This document shows positions 9,479 through 19,415 of a stretch of DNA of 64,000 bases, piece by piece. A model generated the notes under the pieces. That model searched no databases and was not told the origin of the DNA. It saw nothing but the letters and a program-made list of their open reading frames with translations. This DNA is from CAZIUL01 sp964542475 (GTDB taxonomy: Bacteria > Planctomycetota > B15-G4 > CAYZWU01), in contig CAZIUL010000019.1 in NCBI GenBank assembly GCA_964542475.1, positions 7,621 to 71,620 on the forward strand, written 5' to 3'. The position numbers were made by a program, and so were the translations under genes. Every line of letters starts with the position of its first letter. Positions within the stretch are counted from its first letter, which is position 1.

Positions 9479-10366
9479 ATGCCGGAAAAAAACATCGCGG
9501 AGATTCTCAAAAAAGTCCAGCGGATACAGATCGTGGCGAACCGCACGGTGAACGACATGTTCGCGGGGCAGTACCAGAGCGTGTTCCGCGGCCGCGGCAT
9601 GGAGTTCGACGAGGTCAGGGAGTACCAGCCCGGCGATGACGTCCGTTCCATCGACTGGAACGTGACCGCACGAGCGGGCACCACCTACATCAAGCGGTTC
9701 TGCGAGGAACGCGAGCTGACCATCCTCTTCATGGTGGATGTCTCAGCCTCCGGCGCCTTCGGGTCGCTGGACCGTTCGAAACTCGAAATGGTTGTCGAGG
9801 TCGCCGCGCTCCTGATGTTTTCAGCGCTCAAGAACAACGACAAGGTCGGGCTCGTCCTGTTTTGCGACGAGGTCCTCGGGTACTTTCCCCCGCGCAAGGG
9901 CAAGCAGAACGTTTTAAACCTCATCCGCCAGCTCCTTTCGGTGGAACCGGTGGCGCGCGATACCGACCTCGGCGCAGCGCTCGATTTCTTGAACAGCGTT
10001 CAAAAGCGGCGCACCGTCTCTTTCCTGATCAGCGACTTCCTCGGGCCGAGCGCAAAAAAAAACATGGCTGTCACGAACAAGCGGCACGACCTGATCGCCA
10101 TCTCAGTGGCCGATCCAAGGGAGCACCTCTTTCCGAACGTGGGTTTCATCTCTCTCGAAGACGCTGAAACCAATGAGATCGTGGAGCTGGACACAAACCA
10201 CAAGAAGGTGCGCGCTCTCTTCGAGAGCCGGACCGCGGACTGGTCCAGAAACCTGTCGGATGAGTTCAAAAAGGCCGGCGTGGACGAGCTGCCGATCAGC
10301 ACCGGAGAAAACTACCTCAAAAGCCTGCGCCGTTTCTTCTACATGAGGGAGCGGCGTTTTCGCTGA
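9479..10366 (+). CDS. DUF58 protein with VWA-like metal site
   Basis: 295 aa. The DUF58 signature FDEVREYQPGDDVRSIDWN lies at residues 43-61. It is followed by a VWA-like fold whose metal site reads D87-V-S-A-S91 (DxSxS). No membrane segment is seen, so it is probably cytoplasmic. DUF58 proteins almost always follow moxR and are the presumed direct ATPase partner. The 17-bp gap after moxR and the weak ribosome site suggest coupled translation. The biochemical role of the family is unsettled. Confidence 0.93.
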   Translation: MPEKNIAEILKKVQRIQIVANRTVNDMFAGQYQSVFRGRGMEFDEVREYQPGDDVRSIDWNVTARAGTTYIKRFCEERELTILFMVDVSASGAFGSLDRSKLEMVVEVAALLMFSALKNNDKVGLVLFCDEVLGYFPPRKGKQNVLNLIRQLLSVEPVARDTDLGAALDFLNSVQKRRTVSFLISDFLGPSAKKNMAVTNKRHDLIAISVADPREHLFPNVGFISLEDAETNEIVELDTNHKKVRALFESRTADWSRNLSDEFKKAGVDELPISTGENYLKSLRRFFYMRERRFR

Positions 10367-10422
10367 GATTCGCAAAAAGGAAGAAGCAGGATAACAGGAT
10401 GTAAAGGAGAACTCGAAAAAGC

Positions 10423-11856
10423 ATGACCAGCAGCGAACGACCGAACCTGACACTGGGTGAAGCGCCCAAGGGGTTGAAGAAAAAGACGGACCGGGGCCTC
10501 AAGCTCCTGCTGTGCCTTATCCTTGCGATCCAGGCCGGGATGACGGCATTTTTATTCTTTGCCCGGCCGGGGCCTTCCGAACCAGGACAGAAAAACGGCG
10601 ATTCCGCACTTGATGCGGCGGAGTGGAAATCTGTTGCGATGGGATTGGAAAAAAGGAGCCTCGACGGAGAGGCTGCCCGGGTGTGGGAGCGCCACCTGGC
10701 AGTTTCAGGCGAAAAGAGCGAAAGAAACGCCATACTGTACAGGATAGGCAAGCTCCATATGAGCGCCGGTGAGTACGAGAAAGCGGCTGCGGCGTTTGTC
10801 CGGGCCGAGCTCAGCCCCGGGGACAACACGGACCTCGAAGCCAAAATCGGCCCGAGGATGGTCGAGTGCCTGAGAAGGCTCGGGCTCCACGGTGAGGTTG
10901 GCCGCGAGCTGTCAAGGCGCGTGGAGATAGGCGCTGAAGACACGGATCGCGGAAAGGTACTTGCACTCCTTTCCGGCGACGAGCTCACAGAAGCGGATCT
11001 CGACAGGATGATCGAGCGGAAAGTTGACAGCTTCATGTCTCTCCAGGGCATGTCCGGGGACGAGGCAGGCAGGAAAGCAATGCTCGAAAATTTCGAAACA
11101 GAAGAAGCCAGAAAACAGTTCATGCAGGAGCAGATCCGGACCGAGCTGTTCGTGAGGCGCGCAAGGGAGCTCGGGCTGCAGCGCGAAGAGGACCACATTT
11201 CATCCTTGGAGATGATGGAGGATAACCTTCTCGCCTCAGCGTTCGTGAATCGCGTTCTCGAAAAGACAGCGCCAACGCGCGCTGATCTCGAACCGTTTTA
11301 CAACTCTTCCATGGAAAAGTACGCAGAGCCGGAGCGCATCGAAGCGGCGCTCATCGCGCTTGATGAAGGCGAGAATCCCGCGTCACTTCTGAATCGTATC
11401 GAATCCCCTGATGACTTCATGAAACTGGCCTCGACCCGCGAAGACAATAACGGTCAAAAGGAATCGACCACGTGGGAGATCAAGAAGGGGCGGCACCATC
11501 CGAAGCTCGGGATCAAAACAGAACCGCTTTTTTCCCTTCAAAAAGGCGAATGGACCACATCACCAATCCAGGGGCTGGAGACGAGGTACCTTGCGCTCGT
11601 GCGCGAAAAATTCCCCTCCCGGATCCCCGCATTCGATGAGGTTGATTACCGTGTCAGGCAGGACTACATTGAACAGAAAAACAGGGAGCTGATGGAGGCT
11701 GCCTTCAATGACCTGATGATACGGTACGATGTGAAGATACTTTCATCCCCGGGAAAAGGAAAGAGCGCATCCACGGTTCCGGATGATGATCATGAAGATC
11801 ATGGTGTTGAAAACGAAACGAAAACGAATGAAAAGAAGGGGGAAGCTTCGCGATGA
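10423..11856 (+). CDS. Membrane-anchored PpiC/SurA-like foldase with TPR region
   Basis: 477 aa. A single N-terminal anchor lies near residues 28-46 (LLLCLILAIQAGMTAFLFF). TPR-like helices follow at ~65-175, a SurA-N-type helical region at ~185-285 (FVRRARELGLQ, then A.VNRVLEK), and a parvulin-type core at ~290-440 (EPLFSLQKGEWTTSPIQGLETRYLALV). The tail is highly charged. It resembles periplasmic foldases of the SurA/PrsA/PpiD group; the catalytic parvulin residues are not obvious, so isomerase activity is doubtful. Its place inside a Bat operon, between DUF58 and the downstream VWA genes, is not the usual arrangement and suggests a role in folding or assembly of exported Bat components. Its stop overlaps the next start (ATGA). 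Confidence 0.75.
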   Translation: MTSSERPNLTLGEAPKGLKKKTDRGLKLLLCLILAIQAGMTAFLFFARPGPSEPGQKNGDSALDAAEWKSVAMGLEKRSLDGEAARVWERHLAVSGEKSERNAILYRIGKLHMSAGEYEKAAAAFVRAELSPGDNTDLEAKIGPRMVECLRRLGLHGEVGRELSRRVEIGAEDTDRGKVLALLSGDELTEADLDRMIERKVDSFMSLQGMSGDEAGRKAMLENFETEEARKQFMQEQIRTELFVRRARELGLQREEDHISSLEMMEDNLLASAFVNRVLEKTAPTRADLEPFYNSSMEKYAEPERIEAALIALDEGENPASLLNRIESPDDFMKLASTREDNNGQKESTTWEIKKGRHHPKLGIKTEPLFSLQKGEWTTSPIQGLETRYLALVREKFPSRIPAFDEVDYRVRQDYIEQKNRELMEAAFNDLMIRYDVKILSSPGKGKSASTVPDDDHEDHGVENETKTNEKKGEASR

Positions 11857-12884
11857 TCCGGAGGGACATATCTGGACCGATGCCGTTCTTCACGCATCTG
11901 CTTTGTGCGGCGCTTTTCCCGCTCCTTTGCTGCTGCGGCAACAGCGACGGAGTGCAGCCCGAGGAGGAGCTTCCGTCGATCGAAAGCGGATCAGCGGCCC
12001 GGAGTGTCAAGGAACGCGGACCGGTCAGGGTCACAAAGGAAATCAAGCCTGAAAAGGCCCGCCTCTCGGACGAGCTGACTCTCACCCTCACGATCGAGGC
12101 ACAGCAGGGTGTCGCGGTCGAGCCTCCCCCTTTCGGGGAATCGCTGGGCCCGTTCATCATCCGCGACTTTCGCGAACCTTTGCCCGAGGTGCGCGGCAAC
12201 GTTCGCGTGATAAAGCGGAGCCTCATCCTTGAGCCGTTGGAAACCGGAACCCTTTCCATCTACCCGATCACCATAACCTTTGTGGACAACCGGCCGGAAG
12301 GCGACCACAAGAAGCACAAAATCGAGACCGAGGGCATCGATGTCGAGATCAGCTCGGCGCTGGACACCAAGATCCCGTCACTTGCCGAGCTCGCGCCGCC
12401 CGCGCCTCCGAAAGAGATGCCTGTTCGCGGCCCGGCCTACGGCTGGTGGGTGTTAGGCGGTGCAGCGGTTGCCGCAGGGTTCGCAGCCGCTGTCGTCATG
12501 CTTCGGAAAAAAAGGAATCCCATCCCCATCGAAAAAAGGCTCACGCCGCAGGAAATCGCTTTTCTCGAGTTCCAGGAGCTCATCGACTCGGGCGTTGTGG
12601 ACAGGGATGTGAAGCTGTTCTATGTCGGGCTCACTGGCATCGTGCGCCGCTACATCGAACGCACCACGGGTGTGTGCGCTCCTGAACAGACCACAGAGGA
12701 GTTTCTGCACGAAATCGCGCGAAGGGAAAGCTTCGTCAGGGAAGAAAGAGAGCGCCTCCAGCGGTTTCTCGAGGCTGCTGATCTCGTGAAGTTCGCTCGC
12801 TTCGAGCCGGGGAAGGAGCAGATAGAGGAGAGCTTCGACCGTGCCAAGGAGTTCATTGGGTTCCGGAAAAAGGAGGCGGCATGA
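11853..12884 (+). CDS. Bat-operon membrane protein (DUF4381/BatD-like)
   Basis: 343 aa. A signal-like N-terminus ends in a cysteine cluster (LLCCCGNS), so lipidation is possible although the lipobox is not canonical. Residues ~45-170 form a beta-rich extracytoplasmic domain (VTKEIKPEKARLSDELTLT...) like the repeats of BatD. A TM helix lies at ~195-212 (WWVLGGAAVAAGFAAAVVML), followed by a cytoplasmic helical domain of DUF4381 type (LFYVGLTGIVRRYIERTTG). It overlaps both neighbours by ATGA, implying tight co-translation. Probably an accessory subunit of the Bat complex. Confidence 0.75.
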   Translation: MIRRDISGPMPFFTHLLCAALFPLLCCCGNSDGVQPEEELPSIESGSAARSVKERGPVRVTKEIKPEKARLSDELTLTLTIEAQQGVAVEPPPFGESLGPFIIRDFREPLPEVRGNVRVIKRSLILEPLETGTLSIYPITITFVDNRPEGDHKKHKIETEGIDVEISSALDTKIPSLAELAPPAPPKEMPVRGPAYGWWVLGGAAVAAGFAAAVVMLRKKRNPIPIEKRLTPQEIAFLEFQELIDSGVVDRDVKLFYVGLTGIVRRYIERTTGVCAPEQTTEEFLHEIARRESFVREERERLQRFLEAADLVKFARFEPGKEQIEESFDRAKEFIGFRKKEAA

Positions 12885-13975
12885 ACGGAATGCGCTTCCA
12901 GGATCCGCTGTGGTGCCTCGTGCTGATCCCTCTTTTCGTTGCCGTACTCATTGCAACAAGGCGGCAGCGCAGATCCGCTGTGCTCTATTCCAGCATCCAG
13001 GTCCTGAAAACCCTTCCCAAAACCATGGCGCTCCGCGTCAAGAGGACACTGCCCTGGGTGCGCTTTGTGGGCATGGCACTTGTCATTCTCGCGCTTGCAC
13101 GGCCACAACACGGAAATGAGGAGTTCCGCATCCACACCGAGGGGATCGCCATGCAGATGGCTTTAGACCGCTCGGGTTCCATGAGAGGTATCGATTTCGT
13201 GGTCGAAGGCGAAAGGGTGACAAGGCTCGACATGGTAAAACAGGTCTTCAAGGAGTTCGTGGCCGGAGCGGACGAGCTGCCCGGAAGGCCAAACGACCTG
13301 ATCGGGCTCATCGGGTTCGGCGGTTTCGCGGAAAGCAGGTGCCCGCTGACGCTTGACCACGGCGTGCTGCTCGAAGTTCTGAAAACCGTCAACATCCCCG
13401 AGCCGGACTACGACAGGCAAGGGAACATCATGAACCTCGGGTTCCTGAGAGAGGAAAGCGCCACGGCAATCGGCGACTCTGTCGCGCTCGGAGTGGAGCG
13501 CCTGAAGGCCTCTACAGCAAAAAGCAGGATCATCATCCTTCTCACCGACGGATCGAACAACGCGGGCGTTGTCACCCCCGAACAAGCCGCTGATGCGGCA
13601 AAAACGTTCGGGATCAAGATTTACACGATCGGTGTGGGCACAGTGGGAAACATCCCCATTTACGGCGAAGACGAGTTCGGCAAGAAACAGATCATCTGGA
13701 TAACGCCGCGGCGCCCGGAGTACCAATCGTTCCAGCTCGACGAGGAAACCCTTGAAATGCTTGCGGAGAAAACCGGCGGAAAGTACTTCAACGCTCAAAC
13801 GACCGAAGCGCTCAGGGATGTCTATGCGGAAATCGATCGTCTCGAAAAAACAAAAACGGAAGGCAGGCTTTACATGGAGTACAAGGAGCTCTTTCAGTTC
13901 GCTCTCTATCCCGGGCTGGTACTGATTCTCCTTGAGCTCCTTTTGACGGCCACGAGGTTCAGGTCCCTGCCGTGA
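12881..13975 (+). CDS. batA: BatA-type VWA membrane protein
   Basis: 364 aa. Two N-terminal TM segments (residues ~9-25 and ~58-73), a periplasmic-side VWA domain, and a C-terminal TM helix (FALYPGLVLILLELLL). The MIDAS metal motif is intact: D95-R-S-G-S99. IILLTDGSNN and YTIGVGT are further conserved VWA blocks. BatA and BatB form a membrane complex in organisms where the Bat system has been studied (Bacteroides aerotolerance). The start overlaps the upstream stop as ATGA. Confidence 0.92.
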   Translation: MNGMRFQDPLWCLVLIPLFVAVLIATRRQRRSAVLYSSIQVLKTLPKTMALRVKRTLPWVRFVGMALVILALARPQHGNEEFRIHTEGIAMQMALDRSGSMRGIDFVVEGERVTRLDMVKQVFKEFVAGADELPGRPNDLIGLIGFGGFAESRCPLTLDHGVLLEVLKTVNIPEPDYDRQGNIMNLGFLREESATAIGDSVALGVERLKASTAKSRIIILLTDGSNNAGVVTPEQAADAAKTFGIKIYTIGVGTVGNIPIYGEDEFGKKQIIWITPRRPEYQSFQLDEETLEMLAEKTGGKYFNAQTTEALRDVYAEIDRLEKTKTEGRLYMEYKELFQFALYPGLVLILLELLLTATRFRSLP

Positions 13976-13994
13976 TGACAACGGAATAGAAAAC

Positions 13995-15029
13995 ATGTAC
14001 TGGGAAAACCCGAACGCACTTTTCCTGCTGTGGATCCTTCCTGCCGCGGGAGCGCTGTTCATCTACGCGTTCCGAAAGCGGGCGGCCACGGCGAGGCGCT
14101 TCGCTGATCAGGCAATGGTGGCAAGGCTCATGCCCTCGTTCAGGGGAGCGCGGCCGTGGATAAAGGGTATCTTTGTTTTGGCCGGCATTGGCTGCCTGGT
14201 CGTTGCCACTGCAAGGCCGCGCTTCGGGTACTATTTCGAGCATGTGAAGCAGCGGGGCGTGGACCTTTTCGTGCTCCTCGACGTGTCGCGATCCATGCTG
14301 GCAGAAGATGTTGCACCCAACCGCCTGGAAAGGGCCAGGTCCGACATACGCGACCTGCTCAAGCAGCTCACGGGCGACAGGACGGGCCTGGTAGCTTTTG
14401 CGGGCAAGCCCGTTGTCATGGTGCCGCTCACAACAGACCAGGGTTTTTTCAAAACGGTGCTGAACGAGACAGGCCCCTCAAGCGCGCCCAGGGGCGGATC
14501 CCTGATCGGGGACGCCATCCGCAAGGGCATGGAAGCCATGAAAGAGCGAAGGGACCGCGACCAGGTTTTTGTGCTGATTACAGACGGTGAGGACCACGAT
14601 TCGTTCCCGGAGGAAGCAGCCAAGCGCGCCGCCGAAAGGGGCATCAAGATCTTCTGCGTGGGCCTCGGCGATCCGGGCGATGGTGCCAGGATCCCTGTAA
14701 GGAAAGATGAAAACAGCCTGGTATACATCAAGCACCAGGGCAAGGAGGTGTGGTCCAGCATGGACGAGGATCTCCTGAAAAAAATCGCCCTTTCCACAGG
14801 CGGGGCGTACATCCCGGCAAAGACCAGCGCCTACGATCTCGGCGAGGTCTACGACAACCACCTGGCCGGGCTCGCCAAAGGCGAGATCAGGGAAGAGAAA
14901 AGGAAACGGTTCAAGGAGCGCTTTCAGCTCTTCGTGTGCCTTGGCGTTCTTTTTCTTCTCGCTGACATGCTAACCCCGGTGTTTCGCAAGAAAACGATCT
15001 CCAGGGAAACAGCGGAGGTGAAGCAATGA
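13995..15029 (+). CDS. batB: BatB-type VWA membrane protein
   Basis: 344 aa with the same plan as BatA: N-terminal TM segments (residues ~8-25 and ~57-72), a VWA domain with MIDAS D96-V-S-R-S100, FVLITDGEDHD and KIFCVGLGD, and a C-terminal TM helix (LFVCLGVLFLLADML). Paralogous to the preceding gene. It is 19 bp from batA and overlaps batC by ATGA. Confidence 0.92.
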   Translation: MYWENPNALFLLWILPAAGALFIYAFRKRAATARRFADQAMVARLMPSFRGARPWIKGIFVLAGIGCLVVATARPRFGYYFEHVKQRGVDLFVLLDVSRSMLAEDVAPNRLERARSDIRDLLKQLTGDRTGLVAFAGKPVVMVPLTTDQGFFKTVLNETGPSSAPRGGSLIGDAIRKGMEAMKERRDRDQVFVLITDGEDHDSFPEEAAKRAAERGIKIFCVGLGDPGDGARIPVRKDENSLVYIKHQGKEVWSSMDEDLLKKIALSTGGAYIPAKTSAYDLGEVYDNHLAGLAKGEIREEKRKRFKERFQLFVCLGVLFLLADMLTPVFRKKTISRETAEVKQ

Positions 15030-16696
15030 GAAGGATGCTTTTTCCGCTCACGCTGTTGGCGGTTCTCGGAGCGATCACCTCTCAGAAGGCGTTGTGCGAG
15101 GATGCGGCCGAGCTTCACAACAAGGGGGTCGGGCTTTTCATGGATGCCGACTACCAGGGAGCAGCCAACGCTTTCATGGAAGCGGATGTTGCTCTGCCCG
15201 AGAACCTGAGAATCGCTTTCGCAAAAGCGTGCGCGGAGCTCGGTCTCGGTAACATTGAAAAGGCGCAAGAGGGTTTCCGGGACGCTGCCATGGCAAGAGA
15301 TGTGGCTGTTGCCGCCCCTGCCCGCTACAACATGGGATGCGTGGCATCGGAAAAAGCCAGAACGCTTTTCGGCGAGCACCCGGAAGAGGCGGATCCTGCT
15401 CTTCGCGAGCAAGGTCTCGGTCATCTGCTGGCCGCGGTCGGACATTTCAAGGACTGCATCAAGCTCAAAGGAGACCACGCCCGGGCCAGGCACAACCTGG
15501 AGCTAATCCGGCTGTGGATCAAGCACATGAAAGCGGTGTGGAAGGAGAAAGACAAGGACAAGGCGCGTGAAGAGATGAACCTTCTCCGGTTCCTCGAGAT
15601 GATCGTGAAGAAACAGGAAGCCATAAAAACGCTGTGCATGGCCCTTAAATACGAGGATGATTCCCCGCGCAAGCGTCAGGTGCTCGATGAAGCACAGGAG
15701 GAACAGCAGAGCCTTGCCCTGGAGATCGATCCGCTGAATAAGAAGATCGAGAGCGAGATCAAGGGCGCTTCAACTTCGCAGGGCGGCGGCGGCGCAACGG
15801 GTCAAGCTCCGCCTTCGGGAGCGCCGGGCGGCATCGATCCTGACGAGGCCGAAAAAACAATGCTCGTCCTGCAGGGATGGGCTGATGAGGCGCAGGGATA
15901 CATGGAAGAGGCAGCCGGCTTGATGCCGGAAGAGGTGAAAGACGCGCTGCCCCCGCAAAAGAGCGCACTGGAAAGCCTGGACAGGATCTTCGGCGCTGTG
16001 GCACCTTATCAGGCGATGGTGCAGAAGCTGCTTGAAACCCAGCAGGGAGCCGTGAACAGGACAGTTCCCATCGCCCAGACGCCTGGGGACGATACCCATG
16101 TCGAGGGGAGCGCGGATGAAACAAGCGACCTGTCATGGATCGAGCAACGCGCGGCCGGGTGGAGCGATGTGCTCGCGTTCAAGGCCCGGAACGGGCTTGA
16201 GACGATCGATAAGCAGCAGCCTGCCGGAGCAGGGCCTGGAGCCGTTATGCAGGGAGCTGACCAGGAAAAGATGAAGGAACAGATCGAGGGGATCAAGAAA
16301 TCCATGGAAAAAGCAATAGAGCTCTGCCCCAGGGTGCGCGAGCTCTGCGCCGGCGCTTCAGAGGAACTTGGAAGGGGTAACGCGGAAGCCGCCCTGCCGG
16401 ATGAAGAAGAGGCCCTGAAGCTCTTGAAGGAAATAGCGGATCCACTTCCAAAGCAGGACCAGAACAAACAAGGAGATCAGAACAAGGACGACCAGCAACA
16501 GGACGGGCAGAACAAGGAACAGGAACAGGACAAAGGGGAACAGCAAAAAAAAGAGCAGCCCCGCAAGGAACTCTCAAAGAACCAGGCCGAAGCAATCCTC
16601 CAGAAGGTCAAGGAAAGGGAAAGAGACTACAAGAATAAGAAAAAAGAGCACGAGCGCGCGCTCTTGAAACCCTCAAAAACGGAAAAGGACTGGTGA
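15026..16696 (+). CDS. batC: BatC-like exported TPR protein with Gln/Lys-rich tail
   Basis: 556 aa. Signal peptide (MRRMLFPLTLLAVLGAITS), then TPR-like helices at ~28-185 (AELHNKGVGLFMDADYQGAANAFMEAD is a clear repeat). A low-complexity Gly/Ser linker lies near 250, helical segments around 270-480, and a strongly hydrophilic tail from ~480 rich in K, Q, D and N (QDQNKQGDQNKDDQQQ). BatC/BatE proteins supply the TPR scaffold of the Bat complex. It is longer than most BatC proteins. Overlaps BatB by ATGA and BatD by GTGA. Confidence 0.8.
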   Translation: MRRMLFPLTLLAVLGAITSQKALCEDAAELHNKGVGLFMDADYQGAANAFMEADVALPENLRIAFAKACAELGLGNIEKAQEGFRDAAMARDVAVAAPARYNMGCVASEKARTLFGEHPEEADPALREQGLGHLLAAVGHFKDCIKLKGDHARARHNLELIRLWIKHMKAVWKEKDKDKAREEMNLLRFLEMIVKKQEAIKTLCMALKYEDDSPRKRQVLDEAQEEQQSLALEIDPLNKKIESEIKGASTSQGGGGATGQAPPSGAPGGIDPDEAEKTMLVLQGWADEAQGYMEEAAGLMPEEVKDALPPQKSALESLDRIFGAVAPYQAMVQKLLETQQGAVNRTVPIAQTPGDDTHVEGSADETSDLSWIEQRAAGWSDVLAFKARNGLETIDKQQPAGAGPGAVMQGADQEKMKEQIEGIKKSMEKAIELCPRVRELCAGASEELGRGNAEAALPDEEEALKLLKEIADPLPKQDQNKQGDQNKDDQQQDGQNKEQEQDKGEQQKKEQPRKELSKNQAEAILQKVKERERDYKNKKKEHERALLKPSKTEKDW

Positions 16697-18621
16697 CGCC
16701 CATGAAATGGCTTTTTGCCGCACTGGTTCTCCTGATACCGAACAATGGCGCAGCACTTTTCGCTGAAGACGAACCCGAGATAATCGTGGAGCTTGGAAAA
16801 ACACAGGTCTACGAGGGGGAATCGATCGTCTACAGAATCACGCTGAACCATGTCAAGGACCCGTCCCCTCCGGTTCTTGACGGGTTTGCTGACTTCGATG
16901 TCCGGTTCCTGCGGGAAGAATCCCTGGACAGCACACAGATCTTCGAAATCAACGGCAGGCGCACCACTATCGAGCGCAAGGGAAAAGCGTTCTACTACAA
17001 GCTGACCCCGAAAAAAACCGGCCTGTTGCGGATCCCCTCTCCAACGGCTGAAGTGGATGGCAGAACATTGAGCGGCAGGACCTTTACATTGCAGGTGATT
17101 GCGCCGGACAAACAGGATGCTGCGATTCTGGAGATCGTGGTTGACCGCCCGTACGTTTACCCCATGCAGCCTTTCACTGTCACGTTGAAGATCAACATCT
17201 GTGAGCTGCCCGAACCGCACGGCAGCGAAAGCCCACTCACGGTACAGCGGGAGGCTCCGGCGCTCAACATCCCCTGGGTGATGAACCTGCCCTCCGGCCT
17301 CGTTCCAGCCACTGACTGGCGCGACTGGCTCGGAAGGATAGAAACCAGGGGTTTCATGTTCGAACGCGGTACAGGTTTCACAATAAACGAGATCTCTTCG
17401 ACCTTCCCCACACAAAGCGCGACATACAAGCCGCCCGGCAGACGGCACAGTATGACCGTGGCGGAAGGAGAAGAAAAGGGATACTGGGAGTACACCCTCA
17501 AAAGAAGCTTCACGTCGCAAAGAACGGGAGAGCTCCTTTTCGGGCCGGTTACGCTGAAGGGGACGTTCGGAACAGGGATGAACAGCCGCGGGAGGCTGAG
17601 CGGTGAAGAGATCTACGCGGTTGCAAAGCCGGTTACAGTGACAGTCAAGACCGCGCCAGAGGAGGGCCGTCCTTTGGATTTCACCGGTGCGATAGGAAGC
17701 TTCGAGCTCGATGCCGCGCTGACACCGACCCGTTCCCGCGTGGGCGATCCATTGACATTGACACTGAAGCTCAAGGGCAGGGGCACCATCGACAGCGTAA
17801 AACCCCCTGACCTGAAAGCGGTTACCGAGATCGCGGACGGATTCAAAATCTACGATGCCACCACAGAAACCAGGAGAAACACGCGCACATTCACATACAG
17901 CCTCAGGCCGCTTCATTCCAAGGTCGATGCCTTTCCAAGCGTACCGTTTTCCTATTTCGATGTCGAACGCGAGCGATACGCCGCATTGAAAACCGTTCCG
18001 ATACCGCTGGAAATCTCGGAAGCCGACCGTCTCGACGCCGAGGAGATCATATCAGGCGCTTTGCAGCCGCAAGGAAAAAACAAGAGCATCGAATCGCGAA
18101 AGGAAGGGATTTTCGGCAGCATCACGGAGCTTGGAGCGTTCAAGGACGAATCAGTGAGACCTGAGCTGTACGCGGCTGCACTATGCGGCATGGCGTTTTT
18201 TTACTTCCTTGTGTACGGGATAACATCCAGGATCCGCAGGGTAGCCGGCGACACGGCCCTCAAAAGAAGGAAAGCCGCAGGAGGCAGAGCCATATCCCGC
18301 GTGCGCAGCGGAGGCGACAAGATACGCAACAACGACATGCGCGGTGGTCTGGAGCTCGTCAGATCCGCCCTGGCAGGCCTTGTTGCCGATACGGCTGACA
18401 TGGATGAAGCAGGGCTCACCGTACGCGAGATCATCGATATAATCGAGTCCCTTGGCGCGGACAAGGCACTGGCGGACAGGGTATCCAGGCTCCTGGAGGA
18501 CTGCGATGCAGCGCTGTTCGGATCATTGAGCGGGGAGGACAGCTTCGAGGCGGCAAAAGAAAGCGAAGAGGTGATCAGGGCGCTTTTAAAACTGTTCAAA
18601 AAGGAAGGAAGGCTTCGATGA
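16693..18621 (+). CDS. batD: BatD (oxygen-tolerance) protein
   Basis: 642 aa from GTG 16693, which overlaps the upstream stop; an in-frame ATG at 16702 is equally plausible, and both keep the signal peptide (MKWLFAALVLLIPNNG). Several immunoglobulin-like beta domains follow, typical of BatD, with the diagnostic block VGDPLTLTLKLKGRGTIDSV near residue 355. A late TM helix (AALCGMAFFYFLVYGI, ~498-513) is followed by a basic cytoplasmic region and a helical tail. BatD proteins anchor the periplasmic part of the Bat machinery. Confidence 0.88.
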   Translation: MTPMKWLFAALVLLIPNNGAALFAEDEPEIIVELGKTQVYEGESIVYRITLNHVKDPSPPVLDGFADFDVRFLREESLDSTQIFEINGRRTTIERKGKAFYYKLTPKKTGLLRIPSPTAEVDGRTLSGRTFTLQVIAPDKQDAAILEIVVDRPYVYPMQPFTVTLKINICELPEPHGSESPLTVQREAPALNIPWVMNLPSGLVPATDWRDWLGRIETRGFMFERGTGFTINEISSTFPTQSATYKPPGRRHSMTVAEGEEKGYWEYTLKRSFTSQRTGELLFGPVTLKGTFGTGMNSRGRLSGEEIYAVAKPVTVTVKTAPEEGRPLDFTGAIGSFELDAALTPTRSRVGDPLTLTLKLKGRGTIDSVKPPDLKAVTEIADGFKIYDATTETRRNTRTFTYSLRPLHSKVDAFPSVPFSYFDVERERYAALKTVPIPLEISEADRLDAEEIISGALQPQGKNKSIESRKEGIFGSITELGAFKDESVRPELYAAALCGMAFFYFLVYGITSRIRRVAGDTALKRRKAAGGRAISRVRSGGDKIRNNDMRGGLELVRSALAGLVADTADMDEAGLTVREIIDIIESLGADKALADRVSRLLEDCDAALFGSLSGEDSFEAAKESEEVIRALLKLFKKEGRLR

Positions 18622-19415
18622 CAAGAGCGATGCGCGATCTTCTTCCTGCACTCCTGGCTGCTCTTGCAGGGGCGCTATGCCTTGTTCTTGTTTCCGGGTG
18701 CGGCGCATCGCCATCTCTCGAAGCATCGCTGAAGTTCCAGGAAGCCCGGGAACTGTTCGAAAAAGCATCCGCGCCCGACGAGTTCCTGGCGGCTGCGAAC
18801 CTCTACGAACAGATAGCTGACCAGGGCATATGCAGCGGAGCGCTTTTTTACAACCTCGGCAACGCATACATGCAGGCCGGAAGAACCGGGCACGCAATTG
18901 CCGCCTACAGGCAGGCGAAACGCTTTCGTCCGCGAGATCCTTTTCTAGATGCCAACCTGAAATACGCGCTTGGACACAAAACACAGCAGGGCAACGGGCG
19001 CGACCTGGTGGAGTACCTTCTTTTCTGGCAGGACTGGCTGAGCTACCCGGAAAAGCTCCTTTTCGTCGTATCGGCCGGAGGTTTTTCCCTGTTGATCTGG
19101 CTGACATCGCTTTTCTGGAGAGGCGCGGTCTTTCTCAGAAGGCTCAAGCCGCTCGTGCTTCTCCTGACTCTGCTGCTGGTCTTGTCAGCTGGTTTCGATT
19201 TCTATCGCCACGACCTTGTCAGGCACGGAGTTGTGATCAAAAACGAGTTGGTCGCGCGAAAAGGCACTTCAACCGGTTACGAAGCCGCTTTCACAGAACC
19301 TCTGCCAGAGGGAACAGAGTTCAGAATGCTTGAAAAAAGAGAAGAATGGCTGCTGATCAGGCTGGCCAGGGGACACGAGGGCTGGATCCCTGCAAAACAC
19401 GCAACCCTTTATTGA
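18618..19415 (+). CDS. batE: BatE-like TPR lipoprotein with SH3-like domain
   Basis: 265 aa. Lipobox LVSGC near residues 24-28, TPR region ~37-115 (LFYNLGNAYMQAGRTGHAIAAYRQA). Two hydrophobic segments follow at ~142-160 and ~175-192, then a C-terminal SH3b-like domain (VVIKNELVARKGTSTGYEAAF ... LLIRLARGHEGWIP) as in other BatE proteins. Overlaps batD by ATGA and ends the operon; no clear intrinsic terminator follows. Confidence 0.85.
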   Translation: MTRAMRDLLPALLAALAGALCLVLVSGCGASPSLEASLKFQEARELFEKASAPDEFLAAANLYEQIADQGICSGALFYNLGNAYMQAGRTGHAIAAYRQAKRFRPRDPFLDANLKYALGHKTQQGNGRDLVEYLLFWQDWLSYPEKLLFVVSAGGFSLLIWLTSLFWRGAVFLRRLKPLVLLLTLLLVLSAGFDFYRHDLVRHGVVIKNELVARKGTSTGYEAAFTEPLPEGTEFRMLEKREEWLLIRLARGHEGWIPAKHATLY

